64,000 nt of DNA. Source: Rhodospirillales bacterium. Lineage in GTDB: Bacteria > Pseudomonadota > Alphaproteobacteria > Rhodospirillales > Defluviicoccaceae. A program made the position numbers and the translations under genes. The notes beneath the pieces were generated by a model. That model saw only the letters and a list, made by a program, of their open reading frames with translations, was not told the origin of the DNA and did not search any database. Positions 23,964 to 35,725 of the stretch are shown piece by piece. The stretch spans positions 1,733,501-1,797,500 of the forward strand of contig JADJQT010000001.1 in assembly GCA_016712595.1 (NCBI GenBank), read 5' to 3'. The stretch's first letter is position 1. Every line of letters starts with the position of its first letter.

Positions 23964-25376
23964 GTGATGGCTGACAGAATGGTGCTTGCGCTCGTCTTGA
24001 CGCTTGGAGCAGCCACGTTCACTCAGGGCGTTGCCTGCGCTCAAACGATCGACGAGGCATTGGCGAGCACCTACGAGAACAATAAAACGCTGAGCGCGCA
24101 GCGCGCGTCGTTAAGGGCGACGGACGAACAGGTGCCCCAAGCTCTCTCGGGATGGCGGCCGACCGTGAGTGCGACCGTAGAGGCGGGACGAACGTATCAG
24201 GACGCGAACAGCGATCTGTACCTGCGCACCCAGGACGGAACCACCTTCAATCGGGCCTACGTCGCCTCGATCACGCAGCCGCTGTTTCGCGGCGGCCAGA
24301 CGCTTGCCGCGACGCGCGCCGCCGAAAATACGGTACTCGCCCAGCGGGCGCAATTGCACGAGACAGAACAGACGGTTCTGCTCGACGCGGCAACGGCCTA
24401 CGCCGACGTCTATCGTGATCAGGCCGTCCTCGATCTGACGATCAGCAACGAGCAGCGGCTCATTCGCCAGTTGCAGGCGACGCGCGACCGATTTCAGGTC
24501 GGAGAGGTGACGCGTACCGACGTCTCGCAGGCGGAAGCGCGCGTGGCGCGCGCAACCGCGGATCGGATCAGCGCCGAGGGTGACCTGGCACGATCGCGTG
24601 CCACTTATCGGGCGGTCGTCGGCAGTTCGCCTAATTTGCTGCCGCGACCGCCGGTCCCCGGAGGGGTGCCGACAGCCCTAAATGAAATTAATGATCTTGC
24701 CATCGATTCCAATCCCGTTGTCGTCTCCGCCGCCTATCAGGAGCGCAGCGCGCTCGATAACGTCGATCAGGTGCGCGGGCAGTTGTTGCCTGAGGTGTCG
24801 TTGATCGGTCGCGTGGAGCGCGACAAGAACGTCAGCAACGATGGGGAACGTCTCGACTCGGCGTCTGCGACCGTTCGCCTCACGATGCCGCTCTACCAGT
24901 CCGGAGATGTCTACTCACGGCTGCGTGAGAGCAAGCAACTCGTCTCGCAGCAGCGCCAGCGGCTCTACCAGTCGCAGCTCGATAGCGTGCGCGACGCCAC
25001 GCGTGCGTGGAATTCGCTCGAGACGGCGAGGGCTGCGATCGGCTCCTACAAGAAGGAGGTCGAGGCGAACGAGATCGCGCTCGAGGGCGTGCAGCGGGAG
25101 GCCGAGGTGGGAGCGCGCACCGTTCTCGACGTCCTTGATGCCCAGCAGGAGTTGCTCCAGTCGCAGGTCTCGCTGGTGCGCTCGGAGCGCGATGAGGTCG
25201 TTGCGGCTTACCAGGTGAAGTCGGCTATCGGCCAACTCACCGCCCGCCAGTTGGGGCTGAAGGTCGACTACTACGATCCGAGTGACCACTACAGGGATGT
25301 GCGTGACCTGTGGTTCGGTGGCTCCAGCAAGGGCGATTCCTCGAGCGACTTCAGTTCCCCGACGAGCCAGCGATAA
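23964..25376 (+). CDS. tolC: TolC-family outer-membrane channel protein
   Basis: About 470 residues. Signal peptide ending VACAQT (cleavage near residue 27); the two repeated TolC halves show QPLFRGGQTLAA (first half) and LTMPLYQSGDVYSRLRESKQ (second half), each the beta-to-helix turn of an OEP repeat. Long helices fill the rest, and LDVLDAQQELLQSQV is the usual C-terminal motif. It forms the outer-membrane exit duct for type I secretion and RND pumps, and both kinds of system occur in this window without their own channel. GTG 23964 and ATG 23967 are both possible; AGGGGG lies upstream. Confidence 0.95.
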   Translation: MMADRMVLALVLTLGAATFTQGVACAQTIDEALASTYENNKTLSAQRASLRATDEQVPQALSGWRPTVSATVEAGRTYQDANSDLYLRTQDGTTFNRAYVASITQPLFRGGQTLAATRAAENTVLAQRAQLHETEQTVLLDAATAYADVYRDQAVLDLTISNEQRLIRQLQATRDRFQVGEVTRTDVSQAEARVARATADRISAEGDLARSRATYRAVVGSSPNLLPRPPVPGGVPTALNEINDLAIDSNPVVVSAAYQERSALDNVDQVRGQLLPEVSLIGRVERDKNVSNDGERLDSASATVRLTMPLYQSGDVYSRLRESKQLVSQQRQRLYQSQLDSVRDATRAWNSLETARAAIGSYKKEVEANEIALEGVQREAEVGARTVLDVLDAQQELLQSQVSLVRSERDEVVAAYQVKSAIGQLTARQLGLKVDYYDPSDHYRDVRDLWFGGSSKGDSSSDFSSPTSQR

Positions 25377-25483
25377 CGCCGGCGCCTGGGCCGGCCGATG
25401 CGTCGGAACGACACTCTCCGGTGGCATTTTATGCGCCGTTGAATTACTGTTGCGCGAGCGACCTGCAACAGGCGAATAGTTTG

Positions 25484-26203
25484 ATGAACGAGTCGTCCGC
25501 GAACCGTAAGGCGGAAGCGCAAGAGCCATCGATGGATGACATCCTGGCGTCGATCCGTCGGATCCTCGCTGAGGATTCCACGGCGCTTCCCGAGGCCGCG
25601 GATCCTCCGCCCCCGCCCGCGGCTCCACCGGCGGGAAATGGGGCGGCGGGAGTGCGTGAGGCGGTGAGCGCGCCGACTACGCGCGACGCTGCTCCCACCC
25701 CGCCGGCGAAGGCCCCGGAGGAGAAATTCGCCCAAGAGGACATCGACGCGATGTTTGCCGCGGCACCGGATGCTTTTGCCGCCGAGCCGCCTCGGTTCGA
25801 GCAGTCCTTGCCCGAACCGCCTTTGCCCGAGCCCCAGGACGAAGATGCCGACCTTGAGCCTCCGCCGGTGTTTCCTGCGGCCGGCCGTCCGCTTGCAGAT
25901 GCGGTTCGCGAAGATATCTTTATGTTATCCCCGGAGCTTCGCACCACTTCGGGCCATACGCTCGTTTCCAAGGAAGCCGCCGGCGAGTCGACCGACGTGC
26001 TGTCGCGGCTTGCGCGCGCCATCCTCGATCGTCGCGATCTGGTCGTCTCGACGCGCGATGTCACGCTCGAGAGCATGGTGCGCGAAATGCTGCGTCCGTT
26101 GCTGCGGGAGTGGCTCGATCGAAACCTGCCCTATCTGATCGAGAGGCTGGTGAAAAAGGAAATTGACCTGATGATTAACCGGGCTGAGCGCCTAGAGGAT
26201 TGA
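25484..26203 (+). CDS. DUF2497 / PopZ-like polar organising protein
   Basis: 239 residues. A short conserved N-terminal helix (EPSMDDILASIRRILAED), a long acidic proline-rich linker (about 35-155, repeats of PP/PEPP) and a conserved C-terminal helical domain (TLESMVREMLRPLLREWLDR then LVKKEIDLM). This three-part plan is that of Caulobacter PopZ, which self-assembles at the cell pole and tethers the ParB-parS complex. Position between tolC and valS is typical for alphaproteobacteria. ATG 25484 begins the conserved helix region; the upstream in-frame extension lacks family similarity. Confidence 0.88.
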   Translation: MNESSANRKAEAQEPSMDDILASIRRILAEDSTALPEAADPPPPPAAPPAGNGAAGVREAVSAPTTRDAAPTPPAKAPEEKFAQEDIDAMFAAAPDAFAAEPPRFEQSLPEPPLPEPQDEDADLEPPPVFPAAGRPLADAVREDIFMLSPELRTTSGHTLVSKEAAGESTDVLSRLARAILDRRDLVVSTRDVTLESMVREMLRPLLREWLDRNLPYLIERLVKKEIDLMINRAERLED

Positions 26204-26294
26204 CCTTGTTGAGGGCCAGCGGGTAACACCGTTTCCGCCGGCCTCGCGTGCCGGCCGTGCGCCATGGGCGTGCGCGCCTCCGCCGGACGCAACG

Positions 26295-28945
<2,651 letters not shown>

Positions 28946-28949
<4 letters not shown>

Positions 28950-29098
28950 GCGGGGAAAGGCAGGCCGGTCCCGCGCGTGGCGAGCGACCGGCCTGGTCGC
29001 GCAAGCAGCTGGTCAAAAAGGCGATCCTGATAGTCGCGATGGCAGCGCTTGCGGCCTGGATTATTCTGCTGATCGGCCTGCTCGCCCCGCAAGTATAG
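28946..29098 (+). CDS. small single-pass membrane protein coupled to valS
   Basis: 50 residues: a charged N-terminus (about 1-25, with KQLVKK) followed by one hydrophobic helix AILIVAMAALAAWIILLIGL and a 6-residue tail. The GTG start overlaps the valS stop by four bases (GTGA), which suggests translational coupling and is the main evidence that it is real. No family recognised. Confidence 0.6.
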
Positions 29099-29517
29099 GG
29101 GTAATGGACGGCGATCAGCTGAAGTCAGACTACCTTCCGACGCTCCGTGGTGGTTTTGATACCGGGAGTATACCGGCTGCTTCCACTACTTTCTTCCGCA
29201 GACAATTCCAAAAACTATAAATCCAATTTTTTGGATAGGTAACGGTAGCGCGCAGGCATCGAGACTGACGCACGAAACGGGCTTCGCTATTTTACTAAAT
29301 GACGCGGGATGGTTTTTCTATATTATGGAAGTATAAAATACCCCAAATAAGGTTATATAGTATATCGATTGAGTAAAGTGTAATCAAAGTAAAGATGGAA
29401 ACATGTGTTTTACATCACTTGCAGGCGGCATAAAAATTAAATAGAATTTTAATCTATAGCGGGCAAATGGGGGTGTCCGAGTGGGTTAATTCTTAACGAG
29501 CGGGATGAGCGGTGGCC
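29099..29517. other. AT-rich intergenic region
   Basis: About 420 bases without a gene; roughly 29205-29465 is strikingly AT-rich against high-GC surroundings (for example GGTTATATAGTATATCG). It contains short inverted repeats ATCCAA-TTTT-TTGGAT (29221-29236) and GTTAA-TTC-TTAAC close to the oxidase start, plus the promoter candidate listed separately. AT-rich upstream DNA of this kind suggests regulation by nucleoid proteins or acquired DNA. Confidence 0.6.
29419..29447 (+). promoter_or_regulatory. sigma-70-type promoter for the copper radical oxidase gene
   Basis: TTGCAG (29419-29424) and TAGAAT (29442-29447) with the optimal 17-base spacer, inside the AT-rich island and about 70 bases before the start codon. 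It is the best promoter match in the interval. Confidence 0.5.
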
Positions 29518-31188
29518 ATGTGGCGATATCGCATAGGATTGTCTGTTGCCAGTTTGATGCTGGCCATGAATGCCGAAGTGTGGGCGGGGGATGTCGGAAC
29601 GCAGGAGAGCGCTACCGGCACGGCCGTCATCGATGAATCTGATCACAGCGCGCCAGTGGATTACGGATATGGCCCGGGTGTCCGCAAAAAGCCGGCAGCG
29701 AGTACCGCGCGGGCCTTGGCCACACCCCTGGCAGCAACGACATCAGCGACGGCCGCGTCTTCCGCCAGCGTGCCGACGGGAGGATCGACGGCCAATACAC
29801 AAGGGGTGTTTGGCGCGCCGGTGAGCTGGCCGATCATCGGGCTTCACGAGGTCTTGTTGCCCGATGGACGGGTGATGAACTACGGCACCGACGAGACAGG
29901 TCAGCAGGGCGCCCAGTTCGTCTACGACATCTGGGATCCGACGATGGGGACGGGGGAGGATTCGCACCTGACCCTGCCGAACGGGACCGGTACCGACATC
30001 TTCTGCAGCGCGCAGTCCGTCCTGCCCAACGGCGAGGTATTGATCACCGGCGGCGATGCCACGGTCAAAGGTGTGCGCAACTACTCAACGGAGCAGGCGG
30101 AGATCTTCAGCCCTTCGACCAACGAGTTGCGGCCAATCGGCAGCATGACCTACGCCCGCTGGTATCCGACGGCGATCGATCGGCCGAACGGCGAAGTCGT
30201 TATCCTCGGTGGCCGCCAGGATTTCGATATCGACGCGCCGACACCGGAAATCTACAACGCATCGACCGGGTGGCGGACGTTGGCCGGTGCTTCTAGCGTT
30301 CCCGCCCTCGGCTTCCCGGACGGCAATTGGTATTACCCGAAGGCATTCTTAATGTCGTCCGGGAAGATCTTCGTGCTCGGTAACTGGACCTACACCTATT
30401 CGCTCAATCCAAACGGCAACGGCAGCATCACACAGCTCGCCTCCCAGGTTCTGCCCGGCGATTACCAACTGCCATCGATCATGTACGCCCCCGGCAAGGT
30501 TCTGTCACTTCGGCAAAACAAGAAGGTCGATCTGGTCAATATCAACAACAATCCGCCGGTGGTAACGACGACGGCGGATATGGACCAGATGCGCTACTGG
30601 GCAAATGCTACCGTACTCGCCGACGGCAAGGTCCTGGTAACGGGCGGTTCATCAGTGGCGAATGAACTCACCGACGTTGCGTATTCGGCGCAAATCTGGA
30701 CGCCATCGAAAGGAACGTGGACGACGGCGGCTTCGGCGAGCAAACCGCGCCTTTACCATTCAATCGCCCTGTTGCTGCCTGATGGCAGTGTTCTGACCGG
30801 TGCTGGCGGCGCCCCCGGGCCGGTCAACAACCTCAATGCTGAAATCTATTACCCACCTTACCTTTATAAGAAGAACGGGTCCGGACAACCGGCACCGCGG
30901 CCGACGATCCTTAGTGCGTCAAGCAGCGTCGGTGTCGGCAAGACGTTGACGGCGACGGTGGGTACTTCGGATACGATCAACCGGGTCACCATGGTGCGCA
31001 CTGGGTCCGTGACTCACTCGTTCAACCCGGACCAGCGGTTCATTCCGGTCTCGTTCACGCAGAGCGGTCAGACCATCTCAGTGACCGTGCCTAGCAATTC
31101 GAACGTGGCGCTGCCGGGCTATTACATGCTGTTCGTCTTCAAGAACGGCATCCCGTCCGTGGCCAAGATCGTTCACGTGACGCTGTAA
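29518..31188 (+). CDS. secreted galactose-oxidase/glyoxal-oxidase-like copper radical oxidase (kelch repeats + C-terminal DUF1929)
   Basis: 556 residues with a signal peptide (about 1-24), an Ala/Thr/Ser-rich linker to about 95, kelch-type beta-propeller repeats (NGEVLITGG, NGEVVILGG, DGKVLVTGG, DGSVLTGAGG) and a C-terminal Ig-like domain. All copper and cofactor positions of galactose oxidase can be matched: Cys163 in IFCSAQ and Tyr216 in ARWYPT (thioether cofactor), Tyr413-His414 in RLYHSIALLLPDG, and His500 in SVTHSFNPDQR. It is expected to oxidise alcohols or aldehydes to give hydrogen peroxide, outside the cytoplasm. ATG 29518 chosen; GTG 29512 is possible. Confidence 0.88.
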   Translation: MWRYRIGLSVASLMLAMNAEVWAGDVGTQESATGTAVIDESDHSAPVDYGYGPGVRKKPAASTARALATPLAATTSATAASSASVPTGGSTANTQGVFGAPVSWPIIGLHEVLLPDGRVMNYGTDETGQQGAQFVYDIWDPTMGTGEDSHLTLPNGTGTDIFCSAQSVLPNGEVLITGGDATVKGVRNYSTEQAEIFSPSTNELRPIGSMTYARWYPTAIDRPNGEVVILGGRQDFDIDAPTPEIYNASTGWRTLAGASSVPALGFPDGNWYYPKAFLMSSGKIFVLGNWTYTYSLNPNGNGSITQLASQVLPGDYQLPSIMYAPGKVLSLRQNKKVDLVNINNNPPVVTTTADMDQMRYWANATVLADGKVLVTGGSSVANELTDVAYSAQIWTPSKGTWTTAASASKPRLYHSIALLLPDGSVLTGAGGAPGPVNNLNAEIYYPPYLYKKNGSGQPAPRPTILSASSSVGVGKTLTATVGTSDTINRVTMVRTGSVTHSFNPDQRFIPVSFTQSGQTISVTVPSNSNVALPGYYMLFVFKNGIPSVAKIVHVTL

Positions 31189-31215
31189 CCAAAATACGGA
31201 GCGATCGGCAGCGCG

Positions 31216-31259
31216 GCTCGCCCTGGCGTTAACCAACCCAGGGCGAGCGCGCCTTTTTT
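31216..31259 (+). terminator. Rho-independent terminator after the oxidase gene
   Basis: GCTCGCCCTGG (31216-31226) pairs with CCAGGGCGAGC (31238-31248) across an 11-nt loop, followed within six bases by a run of six T residues. It starts 27 bases after the stop codon. Confidence 0.85.
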
Positions 31260-31408
31260 AGATCCTCTCGATCGAAAAGGCACCATTCTCCGCACGCCGA
31301 AACATGACACGCCGCCAAAGCGTTCCGGCCGCACCCAGTCCACTCGTGTGCTGTGCTTCGAAGGCCCAGCACGTCATTCCGATGGCGCCGCGCCGCCCGG
31401 AGCGCGCC

Positions 31409-33580
31409 CTATGCCGAGGCGGTGCGCTCCGCAAGCGCGGGGCGAAGGGCCTGGACGACGGGCATCGTCGCCAGCGCGTTCGACGGATGCGAGAGGCGGC
31501 GACGCCAGTTTGGACGCTCGTCGACCGTTCCGGGCAGGTTAACCTGCTCAATTTCTTCCATGAGGTCGTCGATCTGAACGAGCAGGATGCGGGCGGGCGA
31601 ACGCGCCAGATAGGCGTGCAGGGCGGCTATCAATGTGGGCGTCATCGACGATCCGTCCGGATTTTCCGGATCGATGCCGTTGGGCAGCAAACTCTGGCTG
31701 GCCAGGGCCCGCAGCAGTAGCGTCTTGTCCCAGCGCCGCCCGCCCGCGTCACCGCGCCGCGCGTCATCGGAAGGATAAAGCGAAAGGCGCGCCTTGAGTT
31801 CGACGTCGGCTCCTGCCCAGAAGCCAGTGATCGTGGCCAGATCATGCGTGGAAACGCAGGCGAGCGCGAGACCGGGATATTCGCATGGCTGCTTGAAGCG
31901 ATCGCCGTCCTTCTCGAAGTAAAGCACGCGATAGGAGAGCACGTTTGCCTCGGCCATGCGCTCGCGAAAACCTTCGGGCACCGTGCCAAGATCTTCACCA
32001 ACGACGAGGCAGCGGTTGCGCTGACTCTCAAGCGCGAGAACCGCCAGCATCTCTTCAAAGAAATATTTCACGTAGGCGCCGCCTGCGGGTGTTCCGTCCG
32101 CTGGAATCCAGAACAGATGCATCAGGCCCATGACGTGGTCGATCCGCAAGCCACCGGCATGGCGCATGTTGGCACGCAGCATGGCGATGAACGGCGCGTA
32201 GCCTGCGTCACGCATGGCGAACGGATGCAGCGGCGGGATTCCCCAATCCTGGCCGAGCATGTTGAACGGATCGGGTGGGCAGCCGACTTTCGCGCCCTGA
32301 ACGATCACCTGCTGGTCCGACCAGGCATCGGCGCCATCGCGTGACGCTCCGACGGCGAGATCGCGGTAAATCCCGACGGTGAGTCCGCGAGTCAACGCGC
32401 GCTTGCTCGCGTGTTCGAGCTGGCGGTCGGCCAGCCACTGCAAATATTCGAAAAAACCAATTCGCTCTTCGTGCGTACGGGCGAACTCGGCGACCTCCGA
32501 GGTATCCGCGCTCTGGTATGCCTTCGGCCAGCTATGCCACGGAGTGCCGTCGAAGGCTTCCGAGAGGGCTTCGAACAGCGCATAAAGACGAAGCGCCCGC
32601 CCTTGCTCGGCGCAAAAGGCCTCGAACTCGTCGACGCAAAGCTTGGCCGCGGTGGCCTTATCCGCTTGGCGCAGGTGCCGGTAGGTCGCTTCGAGAACCG
32701 CGATCTTCAGGGCCTTGATCCGGCGATAGGCGACGTCCTGGCGCTCACGAAGCGCGGCGAGCTCTTCCGCCGCAGCCGACACGGCGGCGTGTGCCTCGGC
32801 GCAGGACGCATATCCGGGAACGGCTTCAACGTCGATATAGAGCGGATTGAGGAAGAGGCGGCTACTGGGCGAATAGGGGCTGGCATCCTCCGGGTGGGCA
32901 AGAAACAAGATGTGCAAGGGGTTGAGTCCGACGACGGCAGCGCCAAGATCGGCGGCCGTGTCGATCAGTTGGTAAAGATCGGTGAAGTCACCGATCCCCC
33001 AGTTCTCAGCACGTTGCAATGTATAAAGTTGCGCAGAAATTCCCCAGGTGACACCGCCGTCAGCGATTGGTTCCGGCAGGTAGCACTTGTTCGGGGCAAT
33101 GATCAGGCGCAGCTGCTGCGTCGGCTGTCCGGCGATGCGAACCGTATGATAGCCGAGCGGCAGAGTCTGTTTGAGGGGAACGGCGTAGCGCAGGACCTCG
33201 CCGCCATCGATCAGGCGTCGGTCGACCGCCCGTTGCTCGCCGGGGCGGACAATCAGTTCGTATTGCGCTCCGCTCTCGTCGATGATTTCAAGGGCAACCG
33301 GCCATTCTGCCCGCGCCGCCGGCAGCGATAACGGAATTGAGATCGCTTCGCCGACCCGGGCGACGAGCACGGGCGGTAGCGGCCGCCGCCATTCACGTTC
33401 CTCGAGCCATTGGATGGACTGGGCGGTTTCCTGGCGGGTTTGCGCGGGAAAGCCGAGGGCGGCGAGAATGCTGCGCTGGGCGTCCTCCCCGACTAGATGG
33501 TGATTGCCCCAGATATCCCAATAGTCTGTTTCGACCCCGGCAAGATGCACGAGCCGTCCGAGGTTCGCTTCATTGGTCAT
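31409..33580 (-). CDS. malQ: 4-alpha-glucanotransferase (amylomaltase, GH77)
   Basis: 723 residues, with the N-terminal extension typical of proteobacterial MalQ. The catalytic domain shows the nucleophile Asp in GLRIDHVMGL, the acid/base Glu in VVGEDLGTVP and the acceptor region VSTHDLATITGFW. It disproportionates maltodextrins released from glycogen. It is last gene of a leftward glgB-glgX-malQ operon, 36 bases after glgX. Upstream of its stop, convergent to it, is the oxidase terminator. Confidence 0.95.
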   Translation of the reverse strand: MTNEANLGRLVHLAGVETDYWDIWGNHHLVGEDAQRSILAALGFPAQTRQETAQSIQWLEEREWRRPLPPVLVARVGEAISIPLSLPAARAEWPVALEIIDESGAQYELIVRPGEQRAVDRRLIDGGEVLRYAVPLKQTLPLGYHTVRIAGQPTQQLRLIIAPNKCYLPEPIADGGVTWGISAQLYTLQRAENWGIGDFTDLYQLIDTAADLGAAVVGLNPLHILFLAHPEDASPYSPSSRLFLNPLYIDVEAVPGYASCAEAHAAVSAAAEELAALRERQDVAYRRIKALKIAVLEATYRHLRQADKATAAKLCVDEFEAFCAEQGRALRLYALFEALSEAFDGTPWHSWPKAYQSADTSEVAEFARTHEERIGFFEYLQWLADRQLEHASKRALTRGLTVGIYRDLAVGASRDGADAWSDQQVIVQGAKVGCPPDPFNMLGQDWGIPPLHPFAMRDAGYAPFIAMLRANMRHAGGLRIDHVMGLMHLFWIPADGTPAGGAYVKYFFEEMLAVLALESQRNRCLVVGEDLGTVPEGFRERMAEANVLSYRVLYFEKDGDRFKQPCEYPGLALACVSTHDLATITGFWAGADVELKARLSLYPSDDARRGDAGGRRWDKTLLLRALASQSLLPNGIDPENPDGSSMTPTLIAALHAYLARSPARILLVQIDDLMEEIEQVNLPGTVDERPNWRRRLSHPSNALATMPVVQALRPALAERTASA

Positions 33581-33616
33581 TGTTCGAAAACCCTTTCCGT
33601 CCTCCGCCGCGGCCGC

Positions 33617-35725
33617 TCAGGCGCCGTGCAACAGGACGAACGAACGTGAGGAAACCGAATAACTGCTTCCGGGCGTGAAGACGGCGCTTGGCGCGCTCAG
33701 CCCCGGCTGTGCCGTGTCAAAGACGAGCTGCCATTGTGAACAAAGCTTGCCTTCCGGCAGAACGAAGGGAATCTCGTTGGGAAGCGTGCTCATCAACAGG
33801 ACGAACAGATCATTGTCGACACTGGTCGTCGTTGGTTGCTTGGCGGCAAAGATCAACGCGCCAAGGCAGCGCGCGGCCGGATTCGTCCAGTCGGTCTGAG
33901 TGAGCTCGCGCCCTTCAGGAGCGAGCCAAGTAACATCTTTCAGGCCGAAGTCGCCCACGGGCTTACCGGTCAGAAACTTGCTGCGCCGAAACACGGGGTG
34001 TTTGCGGCGCAGTGCCAACAGCGTGCGCACGAACCCGGTGATCGCTTCTTCCTCGGGCGAATGGCCCCTCCAGTTAATCCAGCTGATCTCGCTGTCCTGG
34101 CAGTAGGCGTTGTTGTTGCCATCCTGGGAGCGGGCGAATTCGTCCCCAGCTGTCATCATCGGGGTGCCTTGCGACAACAGTAACGTTGCAAGGAAATTGC
34201 GCATCTGCTGAAGCCGCAGGGCGCGGATGGCGGGGTCAGCGGTTTTTCCCTCGACGCCACAGTTCCAACTAACGTTGTTGTCTGTACCGTCGCGGTTGTT
34301 CTCGCCGTTGCCCTCGTTGTGCTTCTGATTATAGGAGACGAGATCGTTCAGGGTGAAGCCGTCGTGGGCGGTTACGAAATTGATGCTCGACCACGGGCGG
34401 CGACCGCGTCGCTGGAAGATATCGGATGATCCTGTCAGGCGGGCGGCGAGTTCACCGATCACGCCCGGATCGCCGCGCCAGAAGCGTCGCGTGGTATCGC
34501 GGAAGCGATCGTTCCACTCTGCCCAGCCCGGCGGGAAGTTGCCCACCTGATACCCACCAAGACCGATGTCCCACGGTTCGGCGATCATCTTGACGCGCGA
34601 GAGGATCGGATCCTGGGTGACAGCGTCGAGGAAGCCCGAGCCGTCGTCGTACCCGTGCGCTTCGCGGGCGAGGGTCGTGGCAAGGTCGAAGCGGAAGCCG
34701 TCGACGTGCATTTCCTGGACCCAGAAGCGCAGGCTGTCCATGACCATCTGCAGCACGCGCGGATGCCGCAGGTTGAGCGAATTGCCGCATCCGGTGAAAT
34801 CGGAATATCGACGCTTGTCCGGCTCAAGGCAGTAGTAAGACGCATTATCGATGCCGCGGAACGACAATGTCGGGCCGAATTCGTTGCCTTCGCCAGTGTG
34901 GTTGTAGACGACATCGAGCAACACTTCGATCCCGGCGGCGTGCAGGTTGGCCACCATAGTACGGAATTCACGCAGCCGGTCACTGCCGATAAAGCGATCG
35001 TCGGCGGCAAAAAAATTGATCGAACTGTAGCCCCAATAGTTCCTGAGACCACGGGTAACCAAGTGCTGTTCGTCAATGATCGTATGGATCGGCAGCAATT
35101 CGACGGCGGTAACACCCAGCTTGACCAAATAGTCGATCACGGCGGGTGAGCCGAGGCCGGCAAACGTTCCGCGTTGCTTCTCGGGCACGTCCGGGTGAAG
35201 TTGGGTAAATCCCTTGACGTGCAGTTCATAGATGACCGATTGCGACCAGGGCACGTTCGGCAACCGCTCGGTGCCCCAGGTAAAGCCGCTTTCGGTGACT
35301 CGGCATTTCGGCACGCTGCGGGCGCTGTCCCGCTTGTCGAGCGTCACGTCGCCGCGTGCGCTGTCGCGACGATAACCGAAGTGGACGTCGCTCAGCGCAA
35401 TCGGACCTTCGATGACGGTCGCATAGGGGTCAATCAGCAGCTTATGCGGATTGAACCGGTGGCCGTTGCGCGGATCGTACGGTCCGTGCACCCGGTAGCC
35501 GTAAAGCTGACCGGGCTGAACGCCGGCGACATAGCCGTGCCAGATCTGATTGGTGTATTCCGGCAGGACAATCCGTTCGACCTCGCGTTTACCGCTACTG
35601 TCGAATAGGCATAACTCAACCTTCTCGGCGTTTTCCGAGAACAGAGCGAAGTTAATGCCGCGACCGTCCCAGGTCGCGCCAAGAGGCGACGGACTACCGG
35701 GTTGAATCCGTCGCTGTGTCGTCAT
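33617..35725 (-). CDS. glgX: glycogen debranching enzyme GlgX
   Basis: 702 residues of the GH13 isoamylase/GlgX subfamily. An N-terminal CBM48 (about 10-110, SPLGATWDGRGINFALFSEN) precedes the TIM barrel with VVYNHTGEG, nucleophile Asp in DGFRFDLATTLA, acid Glu in MIAEPWDIG and FVTAHDGFTLNDLVSYN. It hydrolyses alpha-1,6 branches of phosphorylase-limited glycogen. Its ATG lies inside the 3' end of glgB (32-base overlap), so translation is probably coupled. Confidence 0.95.
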   Translation of the reverse strand: MTTQRRIQPGSPSPLGATWDGRGINFALFSENAEKVELCLFDSSGKREVERIVLPEYTNQIWHGYVAGVQPGQLYGYRVHGPYDPRNGHRFNPHKLLIDPYATVIEGPIALSDVHFGYRRDSARGDVTLDKRDSARSVPKCRVTESGFTWGTERLPNVPWSQSVIYELHVKGFTQLHPDVPEKQRGTFAGLGSPAVIDYLVKLGVTAVELLPIHTIIDEQHLVTRGLRNYWGYSSINFFAADDRFIGSDRLREFRTMVANLHAAGIEVLLDVVYNHTGEGNEFGPTLSFRGIDNASYYCLEPDKRRYSDFTGCGNSLNLRHPRVLQMVMDSLRFWVQEMHVDGFRFDLATTLAREAHGYDDGSGFLDAVTQDPILSRVKMIAEPWDIGLGGYQVGNFPPGWAEWNDRFRDTTRRFWRGDPGVIGELAARLTGSSDIFQRRGRRPWSSINFVTAHDGFTLNDLVSYNQKHNEGNGENNRDGTDNNVSWNCGVEGKTADPAIRALRLQQMRNFLATLLLSQGTPMMTAGDEFARSQDGNNNAYCQDSEISWINWRGHSPEEEAITGFVRTLLALRRKHPVFRRSKFLTGKPVGDFGLKDVTWLAPEGRELTQTDWTNPAARCLGALIFAAKQPTTTSVDNDLFVLLMSTLPNEIPFVLPEGKLCSQWQLVFDTAQPGLSAPSAVFTPGSSYSVSSRSFVLLHGA

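Noticed and set aside
29467..29490. tRNA-Ser/Leu-like stretch GGTGTCCGAGTGG before the oxidase gene
   Set aside because: It resembles only the D-arm region; no acceptor, anticodon or T-arm follows, so it is chance similarity or a tiny relic.
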